DNA of 64,000 nucleotides from Geothrix sp. (GTDB lineage Bacteria > Acidobacteriota > Holophagae > Holophagales > Holophagaceae). The stretch covers positions 1 through 64,000 of the forward strand of contig JAVBYJ010000028.1 in the NCBI GenBank assembly GCA_030824075.1, written 5' to 3'. The notes under the pieces were generated by a model, which searched no databases, had not been told where the DNA came from, and saw nothing but the letters and a program-made list of their open reading frames with translations. Every line of letters begins with the position of its first letter. The first letter of the stretch is position 1. The translations under genes and the position numbers were made by a program. Positions 40,124-50,200 of this stretch are shown one piece after another.

Positions 40124-42250
40124 GTGGCCAACAGCTCCGTCCAGACTGGGTTTGCCACCACCCTGTCCCGCGAGCAGCGGGTCCGGCTCTACCGCACGAT
40201 CTACGCCGCCCGCCGCATCGACGACAAGGAAATCACGGGCAAGCGCCAGAACAAGGTCTTCTTCCAGATCAATGGGGTGGGCCATGAGGCCGTCCAGGCC
40301 GCGGCCGCGATGGTGTTCCGCCCGGGCCACGACTGGTTCTTTTTCTACTATCGGGATCGGGCCCTGGCCTATGGCCTGGGGTACACGGCGAAGGAGATGT
40401 TCCTGGGCTCCGTGGGCGCCGTGGACGATCCAGCCAGCGGTGGTCGCCAGATGCCCAGCCATTGGGGGCACAAGGGCTTGAATATCTTCACCACCTCCAG
40501 CCCCACCGGCAGCCAGTTCCTTCAGGCCGTGGGGGCCGTGGAGGCGGTGGTGCGCTCGGAACAGGGTGGCGTGCAGGAGCCGCTGGGCATCAAGGCCGAT
40601 GAGGTGGCTCTGGTGACCACGGGAGATGGCACCTGCAGCCAGGGCGAGTTCTGGGAGGCCATCAGCAACGCCGTGAACCTGAAGGCGCCGGTGGTCTTCC
40701 TGGTGGAAGACAACGGCTACGCCATCAGCACCCCCAGCGAGGTGCAGTACCCCGGCGGCAACGTGGCGGCCCTGCTTCAGGGCTACGTCCCCCACGGCCT
40801 GTTGATCCTGGATGAGGTGGACGGCTGCGATCCCGTCGCCAGCTACGAGGCGCTGAAGGCCGCGGCCGACCATGCCCGCGCCCGCAAAGGGCCAGCCTTG
40901 GTGCGGGCAAAGGTGATCCGTCCCTACAGTCATTCCCTGTCGGATGACGAGCAGCTCTACAAGTCGAAGGCCCAGCGCGCCGCCGAGGCCCTGCGGGATC
41001 CCGTGACCACCTACGCCCAGCAGCTGGTGGCCTGGGGTGACCTCACGGAGGCCCAGCTGCAGATGCTCAAGGAGGAGGTTCAGGCTGAGATCGACGCGGC
41101 CTGGGACGAGGCCGACGCCGCGCCGAGACCCGAGCCGGGCAGTTTCTATCAGCATCTCTACAGCGAGGAGATCGATCCCACCTCCGCCGCCTTCGACACC
41201 GAGCACGCTGCTGGTGATCAGGCCATCGGTGCCAAGACGATGATCGATCTCATCAATGCCACCCTGAAGCACGAGATGGCGAGGGATCCCCGCATCCTGG
41301 TTTTCGGCGAGGACGTGGCTGACGCCAGCCGGGCGGAGATCCTCGACGAGGTGAAGGGGAAGGGCGGGGTCTTCAAGGCCACCCATGGCCTCCAGAAGCA
41401 GTTCGGCGCCCACCGCGTGTTCAACTCACCCCTGGCGGAGGCCACCATCATCGGTCGGGCCATCGGCCTGGCGGTCCGGGGCTTCAAGCCCGTGGTGGAG
41501 ATCCAGTTCTTCGACTACATCTGGCCCGCCATGCAGCAGCTGCGCGACGAGCTGGCCAACATCCGCTGGCGCTCCAACGGCGCTTTCAAGAGCCCCATGG
41601 TGGTGCGCGTGCCCATCGCGGGCTACCTCATGGGCGGCGCCACCTTTCACAGCCAGTGCGGTGAAAGCACCTTTACCCACATCCCGGGCTTGCGCGTGGT
41701 CTATCCCAGCACGGCGCTGGACGCCGCAGGCCTACTGCGCACCGCCATCCGCTGCGACGATCCGGTGCTCTTCCTGGAACCGAAGCACCTCTACCGGCAG
41801 ACCCATAACAAGGGCAACGATCCCGGCCCCGACTTCATGATCCCCTTCGGCAAGGCGCGCATGGTGCGGGAGGGCACGAGCCTTTCCGTCATCACCTATG
41901 GCAGCACCGTTCACCGCGCGGTGCAGGCGGCCCGGGAGGCAGAGAAGGAAGGCATCTCCGTGGAGATCCTCGACCTCCGCACGCTGAACCCCTACGACTG
42001 GGAAGCCATTGAACGCACGGTCCAGAAGACCCACCGGGTGATCGTGGCCCACGAAGACACCCTGAGCTGGGGCTACGGCAGCGAGATCGCGGCCCGCATC
42101 GCGGACGAGTTGTTCTTCCACCTGGACGCACCCGTGCGCCGGGTGGCCGCCAAGGACACCTGGGTGGCCTACTATCCGGCCCTGGAGGACGAAATCCTGC
42201 CTCAGCCCAAGGACTTCCTCGAAGCCTACCGGAAGCTCATGGCAGTCTGA
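40124..42250 (+). CDS. 2-oxoacid dehydrogenase E1, fused alpha-beta subunits
   Basis: A 708-residue fusion of the thiamine-diphosphate-dependent E1 alpha and beta chains of a branched-chain 2-oxoacid (or pyruvate) dehydrogenase complex. The alpha part (~1-345) has [28 protein letters not shown], the ThDP motif [20 protein letters not shown] ... NGYAIS. The beta part (~370-708) has LVFGEDVA ([14 protein letters not shown]), [32 protein letters not shown] and [12 protein letters not shown]. The start is GTG 40124, 5 bases after GGAGGAG; there is no ATG in a suitable place. E2 and E3 genes are not in the window. Substrate choice is unresolved; residues favour the branched-chain type. Confidence 0.92.
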   Translation: MANSSVQTGFATTLSREQRVRLYRTIYAARRIDDKEITGKRQNKVFFQINGVGHEAVQAAAAMVFRPGHDWFFFYYRDRALAYGLGYTAKEMFLGSVGAVDDPASGGRQMPSHWGHKGLNIFTTSSPTGSQFLQAVGAVEAVVRSEQGGVQEPLGIKADEVALVTTGDGTCSQGEFWEAISNAVNLKAPVVFLVEDNGYAISTPSEVQYPGGNVAALLQGYVPHGLLILDEVDGCDPVASYEALKAAADHARARKGPALVRAKVIRPYSHSLSDDEQLYKSKAQRAAEALRDPVTTYAQQLVAWGDLTEAQLQMLKEEVQAEIDAAWDEADAAPRPEPGSFYQHLYSEEIDPTSAAFDTEHAAGDQAIGAKTMIDLINATLKHEMARDPRILVFGEDVADASRAEILDEVKGKGGVFKATHGLQKQFGAHRVFNSPLAEATIIGRAIGLAVRGFKPVVEIQFFDYIWPAMQQLRDELANIRWRSNGAFKSPMVVRVPIAGYLMGGATFHSQCGESTFTHIPGLRVVYPSTALDAAGLLRTAIRCDDPVLFLEPKHLYRQTHNKGNDPGPDFMIPFGKARMVREGTSLSVITYGSTVHRAVQAAREAEKEGISVEILDLRTLNPYDWEAIERTVQKTHRVIVAHEDTLSWGYGSEIAARIADELFFHLDAPVRRVAAKDTWVAYYPALEDEILPQPKDFLEAYRKLMAV

Positions 42251-42279
42251 AAAATCCGGCGCTTGTGCCTTGCAGGCGC

Positions 42280-42301
42280 TAGGATGGGCAACCCTCCCGG
42301 A
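42280..42301 (+). promoter_or_regulatory. Short-leader promoter of the outer-membrane protein gene
   Basis: TAGGAT (42280-42285), GGGCAACCC, TCC, then CGGAGGAG. The hexamer is 28 bases from the ATG at 42308. It closely parallels the sequence before the MocR gene, where the same distance is 30. Confidence 0.5.
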
Positions 42302-42307
42302 GGAGTC

Positions 42308-43108
42308 ATGCGCGTCCTGCCGATCGCCCTCTTGCTGTCCACCACCGCTGTTTTTGCCCAGTTGGGAGCCCCGTATCAGCCCGCCTCGGGGTTCCAGCGC
42401 ACCTGGACCCTGGGTGCCCAGACCTTTGGACCCAGCCTGACGGGCCATTTCCAGGGCACCCAGGACGGCCAACCCATTTTCCTGGACCTTGAGGGGGACC
42501 TGGGTCTGAGCAAGGACAAGGCCACGCCTGGGTTCTTTCTCGACTATCAGGGGTCCCGCTTCGGGTTCCAGGTTTCCACCGGGGCCGCCGAATACCGGGG
42601 CGACCGCGTGATCAATCGCACCGTGTCGGTGGATGGCACCTCCTACACCGCGGGCACTCAGGTCCAGTCCCACGTGAAGCTAGCCAGTGTGGACGTCATC
42701 TGGACGACCAAGCTCGTTCGCGAGTCTGATGCCTGGCTGGGCCTCGATCTGGGCGTGCAAACCTGGACCCTGGACCTGGACGCGACCAGCGTGCCCGTCT
42801 CTCCGGGAGCTCCGGTCGCGGCGAACACCCGGATCACGGTCCCCATTCCCCAGATCGGTCTTTCGGGGGGTTCCCGGGGGTTCAACGGGGCAGTCGAATC
42901 CAAGGTCTACATCCACTACCTGGCCTACAAGAGCTCAAAATACACCCTGTTTGGCGCCGACTTGCGGGTCTTCCCCGTGCGCTGGTTCGGACTCCGCGTG
43001 TTCTACGAGGGCGGGAGCTTCGATGTACCCAGGGGTTCGGTGAAAGACGACCTGGAATTGAAGGTGGACCGCAAGGGGGTCGGCTTTGGGGCGGTGGTGC
43101 GGTTCTAA
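42308..43108 (+). CDS. Outer-membrane beta-barrel protein, hypothetical
   Basis: A 266-residue protein with a signal peptide (MRVLPIALLLSTTAVFAQ). About ten amphipathic strands follow (e.g. ATPGFFLDYQGSRFGFQVST, AWLGLDLGVQTWTLDLD), ending in a C-terminal Phe (GVGFGAVVRF) as expected for outer-membrane insertion. I do not recognise a named family. GGAGGAG precedes the ATG at 42308; an upstream in-frame start at 42263 lies before the promoter-like element and is rejected. It follows the E1 gene by 57 bases. Confidence 0.75.
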   Translation: MRVLPIALLLSTTAVFAQLGAPYQPASGFQRTWTLGAQTFGPSLTGHFQGTQDGQPIFLDLEGDLGLSKDKATPGFFLDYQGSRFGFQVSTGAAEYRGDRVINRTVSVDGTSYTAGTQVQSHVKLASVDVIWTTKLVRESDAWLGLDLGVQTWTLDLDATSVPVSPGAPVAANTRITVPIPQIGLSGGSRGFNGAVESKVYIHYLAYKSSKYTLFGADLRVFPVRWFGLRVFYEGGSFDVPRGSVKDDLELKVDRKGVGFGAVVRF

Positions 43109-43130
43109 AAAAAACCGTTCCGCCAGAAAA

Positions 43131-43193
43131 GTGAGGTAGACGCTGGCAATCCTGTCATGCTGTTCGGCGTGACCCGCCAAGGGCGGACCTCAC
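43131..43193 (+). promoter_or_regulatory. Structured 5' leader of the cold-shock gene
   Basis: GTGAGGT (43131-43137) pairs with ACCTCAC (43187-43193). Inside, CCGCC (43174-43178) pairs with GGCGG (43182-43186). The leader between the preceding stop and the csp ATG is 158 bases, long for this genome. CspA-family mRNAs often have long thermosensitive leaders. Confidence 0.5.
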
Positions 43194-43266
43194 GCCTACG
43201 CTATGACGGCCTTGTCTGGGGAAAGTCATCGCTACACCATCACCAGACATTCTGCAGGAAACAGTC

Positions 43267-43470
43267 ATGGCTCAAGGCACCGTCAAGTGGTTCAACGCTG
43301 AAAAGGGCTTCGGATTCATCACCCCCGACGAGGGCGGCGCTGATCTTTTCGTCCACCACACCGCCATCCAGGGCGGCGGCTTCCGCACCCTGGACGAGAA
43401 CCAGCGCGTCAGCTTCGAAGTCGCCCAGGGCCAGAAGGGCCCCCAGGCCACGAACGTTCAGAAGGTCTAG
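43267..43470 (+). CDS. Cold-shock protein, CspA family
   Basis: A 67-residue single cold-shock domain that binds single-stranded nucleic acids and acts as an RNA chaperone. It has both RNA-binding motifs: RNP1 KGFGFI ([14 protein letters not shown]) and RNP2 LFVHHTAI. It starts [10 protein letters not shown] with AGGAAA upstream at the usual spacing. Regulation through its long structured leader is likely. Confidence 0.97.
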   Translation: MAQGTVKWFNAEKGFGFITPDEGGADLFVHHTAIQGGGFRTLDENQRVSFEVAQGQKGPQATNVQKV

Positions 43471-43478
43471 TTTCGCCG

Positions 43479-43520
43479 GTACATGAAAAGGCGGCCCGGT
43501 TGGGCCGCCTTTTCATGTAC
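43479..43520. terminator. Perfect 19-bp bidirectional terminator
   Basis: GTACATGAAAAGGCGGCCC (43479-43497), loop GGTT, and its exact complement GGGCCGCCTTTTCATGTAC (43502-43520). The A4/T4 blocks inside the arms give a T run on both strands after a GC-rich core. It serves the cold-shock gene (+) and the convergent membrane-protein gene (-). Confidence 0.9.
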
Positions 43521-43530
43521 CCGTCTCAGG

Positions 43531-43875
43531 CTAGTGGTGCCCGTGGTCGTCCGATACGGCGGGCTTGCCGATGAATTCGGCCTTGCGGCCCAGGAAGACG
43601 ACCCAGAGTCCATAGAGGGCCAGGACGCCCAGACCCAGGGCGAAAAAGGCCAGTCGGAGAGCGGCCAGGGCTGGGAACCGAAAGCCCAGGAGACCCACCG
43701 AAGATCCGAAGAATCCGATCGCGATGAGCAGAATTCCCCAGCGGGCGGCGCTCACCGGATTCTGGGCCACTTCCTCCGGCAGGGTGCCAAGGGGGGTCTT
43801 GACCTCACCCGCCACGTGGGTGCCCTGGAAGATCAGGACGACAAAGAGGATGAAATAGAAGACCAGGAAGATCAT
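43531..43875 (-). CDS. Small hypothetical membrane protein
   Basis: A 114-residue protein with three membrane helices: MIFLVFYFILFVVLIFQG, ARWGILLIAIGFFGSSVGLL and LAALRLAFFALGLGVLALYG. A His-rich tail ends SDDHGHH. The start is ATG 43875 with GGAG upstream; a TTG five codons earlier is less likely. No family is recognised. The His-containing tail could bind metal (inference). Confidence 0.7.
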   Translation of the reverse strand: MIFLVFYFILFVVLIFQGTHVAGEVKTPLGTLPEEVAQNPVSAARWGILLIAIGFFGSSVGLLGFRFPALAALRLAFFALGLGVLALYGLWVVFLGRKAEFIGKPAVSDDHGHH

Positions 43876-43949
43876 GGGGGAACTCCGCAAGCGACCAGAA
43901 TCGCATAAAGGGTTCCCGGGGGCGACGGCGGGGGTTCAAAATTTCCGGA

Positions 43950-44007
43950 TTGACAGTATCAATCGTTTGATTAATCTTGATTGATCGAGTTAATCATTCG
44001 GTTGATT
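43950..44007 (+). promoter_or_regulatory. tetR-efflux operon promoter with overlapping palindromes
   Basis: A consensus -35 TTGACA (43950-43955), a 16-base spacer and TAATCT (43972-43977). Overlapping this: ATCAATC (43958-43964) / GATTAAT (43969-43975, one mismatch); tandem TTGATTAATC (43967-43976) and TTGATTGATC (43977-43986); GATTAA (43969-43974) / TTAATC (43990-43995); and AATCA (43992-43996) / TGATT (44003-44007). A TetR-family dimer binding here would block the promoter. Confidence 0.7.
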
Positions 44008-44025
44008 TAACCCCTGAGGCACACC

Positions 44026-44700
44026 ATGAACCCCCTCGCCCTACCCCCTGACACGCGGACCCGCCTTCTCGAATCGGCCATCCTCCACTTTGCGGCCAAG
44101 GGCTTCGATGGTGCGGGCATCCGGGAAATCGCCAAGGGAGCCAACGCCAACTCGGCCCTGGTGGCCTATCACTTCTGCGGGAAGGAAGGGCTCTATTCGG
44201 AGACCCTCAAGGCGATCTTTTCGCGGAAACCCTGCGCTGTCTCCGAATTGGCGGACCTTCCCCCGGCCGGGAGCCCCGGAGCCCGAAAGGCCGCCCTCCA
44301 GGGATTCCAGGACTACATCCGTGCCTTTGTCACGGAACTGATGTCCTGCGGCGGGTCCGACCCCGTGGACGAGGCCGCCATGATTCTCATGGCCCGGGAG
44401 ATGCAATCCCCGCGGCCCGCCTCCGCGGCCCTGCTGATGGAGCACATACAGCCCTACATCACCCACCTGATGAACTGCCTCCAGATCCTGAGACCGGACC
44501 TGAATGAGGAGCAGCTTTTCGCCATGGGGGTGAGCATCCAGGGGCTGATGATCCATTTCCGGAATTCCCTGGGGATCATCCGGCTCATCCGGGGCAATCC
44601 GGCCTACCCGGAGGACCTGGCCAAGGTCATCCAGCACCACATCGACTTCAGCCTGAGGGGACTTGGCGTCCCCGAGGCCTTCCCGCAGCCGAGGAATTGA
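44026..44700 (+). CDS. TetR-family repressor (CecR-like)
   Basis: A 224-residue regulator. The N-terminal TetR helix-turn-helix reads RTRLLESAILHFAAKGFDGA, IREIAKGANANSALVAYHF and GKEGLYSETL, a close match to the family. The C-terminal part (MILMAREMQSPRPASAALLM ... MNCLQILRPDLNEEQ) resembles the CecR/DUF1956-type ligand domain. It is the first gene of an efflux operon and has strong palindromes over its own promoter, so autoregulation and control of the pump by a small hydrophobic ligand are likely. GAGG precedes the ATG. Confidence 0.9.
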   Translation: MNPLALPPDTRTRLLESAILHFAAKGFDGAGIREIAKGANANSALVAYHFCGKEGLYSETLKAIFSRKPCAVSELADLPPAGSPGARKAALQGFQDYIRAFVTELMSCGGSDPVDEAAMILMAREMQSPRPASAALLMEHIQPYITHLMNCLQILRPDLNEEQLFAMGVSIQGLMIHFRNSLGIIRLIRGNPAYPEDLAKVIQHHIDFSLRGLGVPEAFPQPRN

Positions 44701-44702
44701 CC

Positions 44703-46022
44703 ATGTTCTTGATGTCGCCACCCGCTCTCCAGGCTCCCGCGTCGACGCCGCCCATGGCCGAGGCACCGGCCCCCCGCGCGCCGCTCGCGCTGGATCTCTC
44801 CGGGGCCCTGTCCCGCGCCCGGTCCGAAAATCCCATGCTCCGGGCGGCCAAAGCTCGAGTCGAGGAACGCCGGGGCCTCATCACCACCACCCGGGCCGAT
44901 GCCCTGCCGCAGCTGACGCTCATGGGCGACTTCACGCGGATGCGCGATGTCTCCATGCTCAACAGCGGCTTCGCGGATTTGGCCCCCGCCATGGGTATTC
45001 CGTTGAATGCCCTTGTGGGAACCCGCAGCGTCTACACCAGCCAGGCGAACCTGACCCAGCCCCTCTTCTATTGGGGCAAGCTGGGCACGGCCGTTGAGAT
45101 CGCGAAAATGGGCGAGCAGGAAGCCGCGTTTGCCTATACGACCTCGGAGCTGGACGTCCTGCATGGCGTGGCTCGGGCCTACCTGGGCGTGCTGTCGGCT
45201 CAGGCCGAACAAGAGGTCATCGAGACCCGCCGAAAGACCGCCGAGCAGTTCGTGTCGGACGTGAAGGCCAAGCTGGAGGCCCAGACGGCCACCGAGTTGG
45301 ACCGGCTCCGCGCCGAGAGTGAATGGCTGGCCGTCATTCCAGAATCGCTCCAGGCCGAAGCCCAGGTGAAGCGGGCCATGGAAGTCCTGAACGGGCAGCT
45401 GGGCTTGGATCCCAAGACGCCGGTCGCCCTTGCGGAGCTCGGGCTGCCGGAAGCCGGCGCCAAGCCTGCGGGCACGGACCGCAGTGAACTCGCGCAGCTG
45501 AAGCAGCAGGAAGCGATGTACCGGGCTAACGCGAAGATCATCACTTCGGATCTGCGTCCCAAGTTCGACCTCAGCGCCAGCTACGGCTATCAGGCGGGCA
45601 AGTCGGACAACCTCTTCAAGGAGCCGTACGACACCTGGAAGGTGAGCGTCACCATGAAGTTTCCGGTCTTCGATGGGCTTCGTAGTTCGGGCAAGCGGGC
45701 CCAGAACACGGCCCAGCTCGAGCAGGTCAAGCAGATGCGCATCGACCGGGAGCGATCCGTCGCCATTGAACAGAGCACGGCGGACCGCGACCTGGAGAAG
45801 GCCATCGCCCTGAACGAAGCCGCCCGCAGGGCCCACGACGCCACTGCGGAAGCCCTGCGCATGAGCCGCGAATCCTTCGAGCAGGGGCTCATTACCTCCC
45901 TCGACCTGCTGCAGGCGGAGCGGACCGAGCGCCAGGCCGAAAGCCAGCGCCGCCGTGCGGAACTCGGCCTCTGGGCCGCCCGCTTCGATCAGCGCCGATC
46001 CCTCGGCTTGCCCCCTCTTTAG
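44703..46022 (+). CDS. TolC-family outer-membrane efflux protein
   Basis: A 439-residue protein of the outer-membrane factor family. It has two halves, each with a long coiled-coil hairpin (ALSRARSENPMLRAAKARVE, LQAEAQVKRAMEVLNGQLGL, then SELAQLKQQEAMYRANAK and ALRMSRESFEQGLITSLDLL). It forms the exit duct for the RND pump encoded downstream. The expected Sec signal peptide is not visible: the N-terminus reads MFLMSPPALQAPASTPPMAE. GAGGA lies 8 bases before ATG 44703, which supports this start. The gene begins 2 bases after the tetR stop. Confidence 0.88.
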   Translation: MFLMSPPALQAPASTPPMAEAPAPRAPLALDLSGALSRARSENPMLRAAKARVEERRGLITTTRADALPQLTLMGDFTRMRDVSMLNSGFADLAPAMGIPLNALVGTRSVYTSQANLTQPLFYWGKLGTAVEIAKMGEQEAAFAYTTSELDVLHGVARAYLGVLSAQAEQEVIETRRKTAEQFVSDVKAKLEAQTATELDRLRAESEWLAVIPESLQAEAQVKRAMEVLNGQLGLDPKTPVALAELGLPEAGAKPAGTDRSELAQLKQQEAMYRANAKIITSDLRPKFDLSASYGYQAGKSDNLFKEPYDTWKVSVTMKFPVFDGLRSSGKRAQNTAQLEQVKQMRIDRERSVAIEQSTADRDLEKAIALNEAARRAHDATAEALRMSRESFEQGLITSLDLLQAERTERQAESQRRRAELGLWAARFDQRRSLGLPPL

Positions 46023-46031
46023 TGCTGTCCC

Positions 46032-46042
46032 GGGGGGGGGGG
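46032..46042. repeat. G11 homopolymer tract
   Basis: A run of eleven G between the tolC-like stop (46022) and the adaptor gene start (46128). Such tracts change length by slippage during replication. Here it lies in the leader of the adaptor cistron. Confidence 0.6.
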
Positions 46043-46127
46043 ACCACGCCTGTCGTACGAACTCTGACGGCGAGACCAGCCCCACCCAGACCCTGACCTG
46101 AATTCGCATCTGCACCTGGAGCCGAAC

Positions 46128-47246
46128 ATGAACCGCAAAGCCCTGATTATTTACGTCGCCGTGCCCATCGCCGTGATCGCCGGTGCGGCCACCTACCATC
46201 GCAGCAAGCGCAACAGCGAGTTGGACCATCAGGCCACCGTGAAATCCGAAGGCACGGTGGCCGTCAGCCTGGTCGCCGTCCAGGAGCGGAGCTTCCGTCC
46301 CGCCGTGGCTTTTACCGGTTCGCTGTTGGCGGTGAACCGGGCTGAATTGAAGGCCGAGGTGACCGGCCGTGTGACCCGGGTGGCTGTGCAGGAGGGCGAT
46401 ACGGTCGCTGCCGGCGCGCTGCTGGGCGCCCAGGATGAGGATGACTACGCGCTTGGTTTGCAGGTGGCCGAGGCCCAGGCGGCCCAGGCTCAGGCCCAGG
46501 CGCTCCAGGCCCAGCGGGACAATGACCGCTCGGTGGCGCTGCTGGAGAAGCGCAGCATCACGCGACAGGCGGCCCAGCAGGCCGAAACGGTCTATCACGC
46601 CACCAAAGCCGCCGCCCAGGCCGCTGAAAGCAATCTGGGCCTGGCGCGCCTCCGGCTGAAGAAGGCCCGCCTCGTCGCACCCTTCGCAGGGCAGGTGGCC
46701 CGGCGCATGGTGCAACCCGGCGAGATGCTGAATCCCGGCCAGATCGCCTTCGAAGTCGTGGACAACCGCAAGCTGGAGATCCGCGCGGACCTGCCCACCG
46801 AGGCCATGTCTCTGGTGAAGGTCGGCCAGCGGGCGTCCTTTCGGGCCATCGGCGTGGACCGGCTCGTCGAAGGTCGCGTCACGCAGGTGAGTCCCAGCCT
46901 TTCGCAGGACGGCCGGACCCTGCGGGTGCGCATGGAGGTCCCCAATCCAGATGGTCTTCTCAAGGGCGGCCAATTCGTGGAAGGCGTCATCCTCGGCGAA
47001 GGCGAAACCAAGAGCCCGGCCCTGCCCGCCACGCTGTTGAAGGCCCAGGACCGGGATGCCGAGCTCTACATCGCGGAACAGGCGGTGGCCCACCGCCGGA
47101 AGGTGGTCCTGGGTCCAGAGCAGGACGGCTTCCGGCCCATCAGTGGCCTGAGTGCTGGCACCCAGGTCATCGACAGCGGCAAGGACCTGGTGTCGGACGG
47201 CACCCGGCTCCGTGTGATCAGCGGCGCCCCCGCGGTCGGGAAGTGA
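46128..47246 (+). CDS. RND efflux periplasmic adaptor (membrane-fusion protein)
   Basis: A 372-residue adaptor linking the inner-membrane pump to the outer-membrane duct. An N-terminal anchor (ALIIYVAVPIAVIAGAATY) is followed by the lipoyl-like half-motif (VTGRVTRVAVQEGDTVAAGA), an alpha-hairpin (LQAQRDNDRSVALLEKRSIT), the second half (LRLKKARLVAPFAGQVARRM), a barrel domain and a C-terminal domain. It follows the tolC-like gene by 105 bases that include the G11 tract, and precedes the pump gene by 3 bases. GGAGCC precedes the ATG. Confidence 0.93.
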   Translation: MNRKALIIYVAVPIAVIAGAATYHRSKRNSELDHQATVKSEGTVAVSLVAVQERSFRPAVAFTGSLLAVNRAELKAEVTGRVTRVAVQEGDTVAAGALLGAQDEDDYALGLQVAEAQAAQAQAQALQAQRDNDRSVALLEKRSITRQAAQQAETVYHATKAAAQAAESNLGLARLRLKKARLVAPFAGQVARRMVQPGEMLNPGQIAFEVVDNRKLEIRADLPTEAMSLVKVGQRASFRAIGVDRLVEGRVTQVSPSLSQDGRTLRVRMEVPNPDGLLKGGQFVEGVILGEGETKSPALPATLLKAQDRDAELYIAEQAVAHRRKVVLGPEQDGFRPISGLSAGTQVIDSGKDLVSDGTRLRVISGAPAVGK

Positions 47247-47249
47247 ACC

Positions 47250-50200
47250 ATGTTCCTGTCTGATCTCTCCATCCGCAAACCCGTCTTCACCGTCTGCATC
47301 ATGTTGGCCCTGGTGGTGCTGGGCCTTTTCTCCGTGAAGAGCCTGGGCATCGACCAGTACCCCAACATCGATGTCCCCACCGTCACCGTGTCCGTCATCT
47401 ACCCCGGCGCCAGCCCCGAGTCCGTCAAGCAGGACGTGGTGAGGAAGATCGAGGAGGCCGTCAATCCCATCGAGAAGATCAAGGAGATCAGCTCCACCAG
47501 CCAGGAAGGTCTGGGCACCCTGGTGATCCAGTTCCACCTGGGGCGCAACGTGGACAACGCGCTCAACGATGTGCGCACCAAGATTGGACAGATCCGGCGG
47601 AACCTTCCCAACAACATCGAAGAGCCCGTCATCTCGAAATTCGACCCGGCCCAGCTGCCAGTGCTCTCCCTGGTGGTGAAACCGGACGCCAAACATCCGG
47701 GCATGAATGACCGCGAGCTGACCCGCATCGCCGAGGACTTTCTCAAGCGCCGCATTGAAAATATTTCCGGTGTGGGGAAGGTGGACCCCGCAGGTGGCAG
47801 CACCCGCGAGATCCTCGTCCAGATCGACCCGCAGAAGCTTGAATCCCAGGGCCTCTCGCTGCAGGCCGTGAAGAATGCCCTGTCGAGCGACACCCTGGCC
47901 ATTCCCAGCGGCAACCTGCTTCAAGGTGATCGCGAGGTGTCCGTGAAGGTGGATGCCAAGGCCAAATCCGTGGCTGATTTCAACCATGTGATCGTAGGCA
48001 ACAAGGAAGGCCGCCCCATCGAGTTGCAGGAAGTCGCCAAGATCGTGGACGGCATCAAGGAGAAGCGGAGCCTGGCCCGGCTGAACGGCAAGGACGTGGT
48101 CGCTCTGGAAATCCAGCGGCAGACCGGCGGCAACACCGTGGCGATGGTGACTGCGGTGGAAAAGGCCCTCCACGAGCTGAAGCCCGAACTGGAAAAGCAG
48201 GGCGTCGAAGTGGTCACAGCCAAGGACAATGCCCGCTTCATCATCGACAACGTGGAGGATGTGAACATCTCGATCTATGTGGGGGGCCTCCTCACGGTGA
48301 TCATCGTGTTCTTCTTCCTGAAGAGCTGGCGATCGACCCTGATCACCAGCCTCACGCTTCCCGTCTCCGTGATTTCCACGTTCATCATCATGCGGGCCCT
48401 GGATTTCACCTTGAACACCATGACCCTCATGGGTCTCAGCCTGGCCATCGGCATCCTCATCGACGACGCCATCGTGGTCCGCGAGAACATTACGCGGCAC
48501 GCGGAAATGGGCAAGGACCACGTCACGGCGGCCCGGGAGGGCACGGCCGAGATCGGTCCCGCGGTCATCGCCACGACCCTGTCGATCCTCGCGGTGTTCG
48601 TGCCCGTGGCCTTCATGGGCGGCATCGTGGGCAAGTTCTTCTTCCCCTTCGGTATCGTGGTGGCCTTTGCAGTGGCTATTTCGCTGTTCGTGAGCTTCAC
48701 GCTGGATCCCATGCTCAGCGCCGTCTGGCCCGATCCGGAGCATGAGAAGAGCGCCGATGGCCACGTTCATTACAAGGGACGAAATCTCCTCATGCGCAGC
48801 GTGGAGGCTTTCGGTCGCGTGCTTGATCGCTGGGAAGGCATCTACAAGACGGCCATCGAATGGTCCCTGAACCATCGCTGGGTGGTGATGGGCATGGGTG
48901 GGGGCAGCTTCGTGCTGGCCATGCTCCTCATGGGCCTGCTCGGCAACAACTTCATGCCTGATTACGACCGGGGCGATCTGCAGGTGACCTTCAAGGCGGA
49001 ACCGGGTTCCAGCCTGGCAGCCACCCGCGGGAAGGCCCAGGCCCTGGAGACGATCATCAAGGCGGTTCCCGGTGTGGAACTCACCTACACCACCATCGGC
49101 ACGGGCCTGAACGGCACGGTGGATTCTGGTGGCATCTACGTGAAGCTGAAGGAGGGCCGGCGCCCCAACCACATGGTCATCCGCCGGCAGATCCGCGAAG
49201 GCTTCCGCTCCGTTCCCGGTGTGGATGCGGCCGTGGGTGCCGTCAGCGACTGGGGCACCTCGTACCCCATCATGGTGGCCGTGCAGGCACCGGATCGTGA
49301 TGCGGTCATCCAGGCCGTGCCGCTCGTGAAGGAGGCCCTGAGAAGTGTCCCTGGGGCCGTGGACGTCACCACCAGTCTCGATACTGGCAAGCCGGAACTG
49401 AAGCTCGTGATCGATCGCAAGGCTGCCTCGGATCTGGGTGTGAGCCCAGCTCTGGTGGCCCAGATGGTGCGCCCCCTGGTGGATGGCGAGAAGGTCGCCA
49501 AGTACGAGGACGAGAACGGTGAACAGCGGGACGTCCGTGTCCGGCTCGCCGACCAGGAACGCCGCTTCATGACTCAGCTTGCCAACATGACCGTGCAGAG
49601 CACCAAGGATCTGGGCGGTGGCAAGCACCCACTGGTGCGCCTCAACCAGGTGGTCCGCTTCGAGGAGGGCATCGCGCCCGCCAAGTTGCAGCGCCACGAC
49701 CTGATGGAGGAAGTGGAAGTCGATGCCAACTTCGACGGCTCCACGCTCGGCGAAGTCAGCGGCCTTGCGGCCAAGAAGGTGGCGGAACTGAAAGCCAGCG
49801 GTCAGCTGCCGGAAGGCGTCCGTGTCGAGTTCCTGGGCCAGACCCGGGACAGCAAGGAGACGGCGGGCTACATGGGTTCTGCGATCCTGCTGGCGATCTT
49901 CTTCATCTACTTCGTGCTGGCCAGCCAGTTCGAGAGCTTCAAGCTGCCCATTGCCATCATGGCCAGCCTGCCGCTGTCCATGGTGGGCATGGTGCTCATG
50001 CTCCTCGTCACCGGCGATTCCATGTCCATGATGACGAGCATCGGCATGATCCTGCTCATGGGCCTGGTGACCAAGAACGCCATCCTCCTGGTGGACCACG
50101 CGCTGCACCTGGAGCGGGAAGAGGGCATCTCCCGCCGCCAGGCGATCATTCGCGCGGGCACCGTGCGGTTGCGGCCCATCCTCATGACCAGCTTCGCCAT

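Noticed and set aside
44604..50108. 1834-codon open frame on the minus strand
   Set aside because: It runs antisense through the efflux operon, whose plus-strand products match known families over full length. Its His/Gln/Gly-rich sequence is the usual shadow of high-GC coding DNA.
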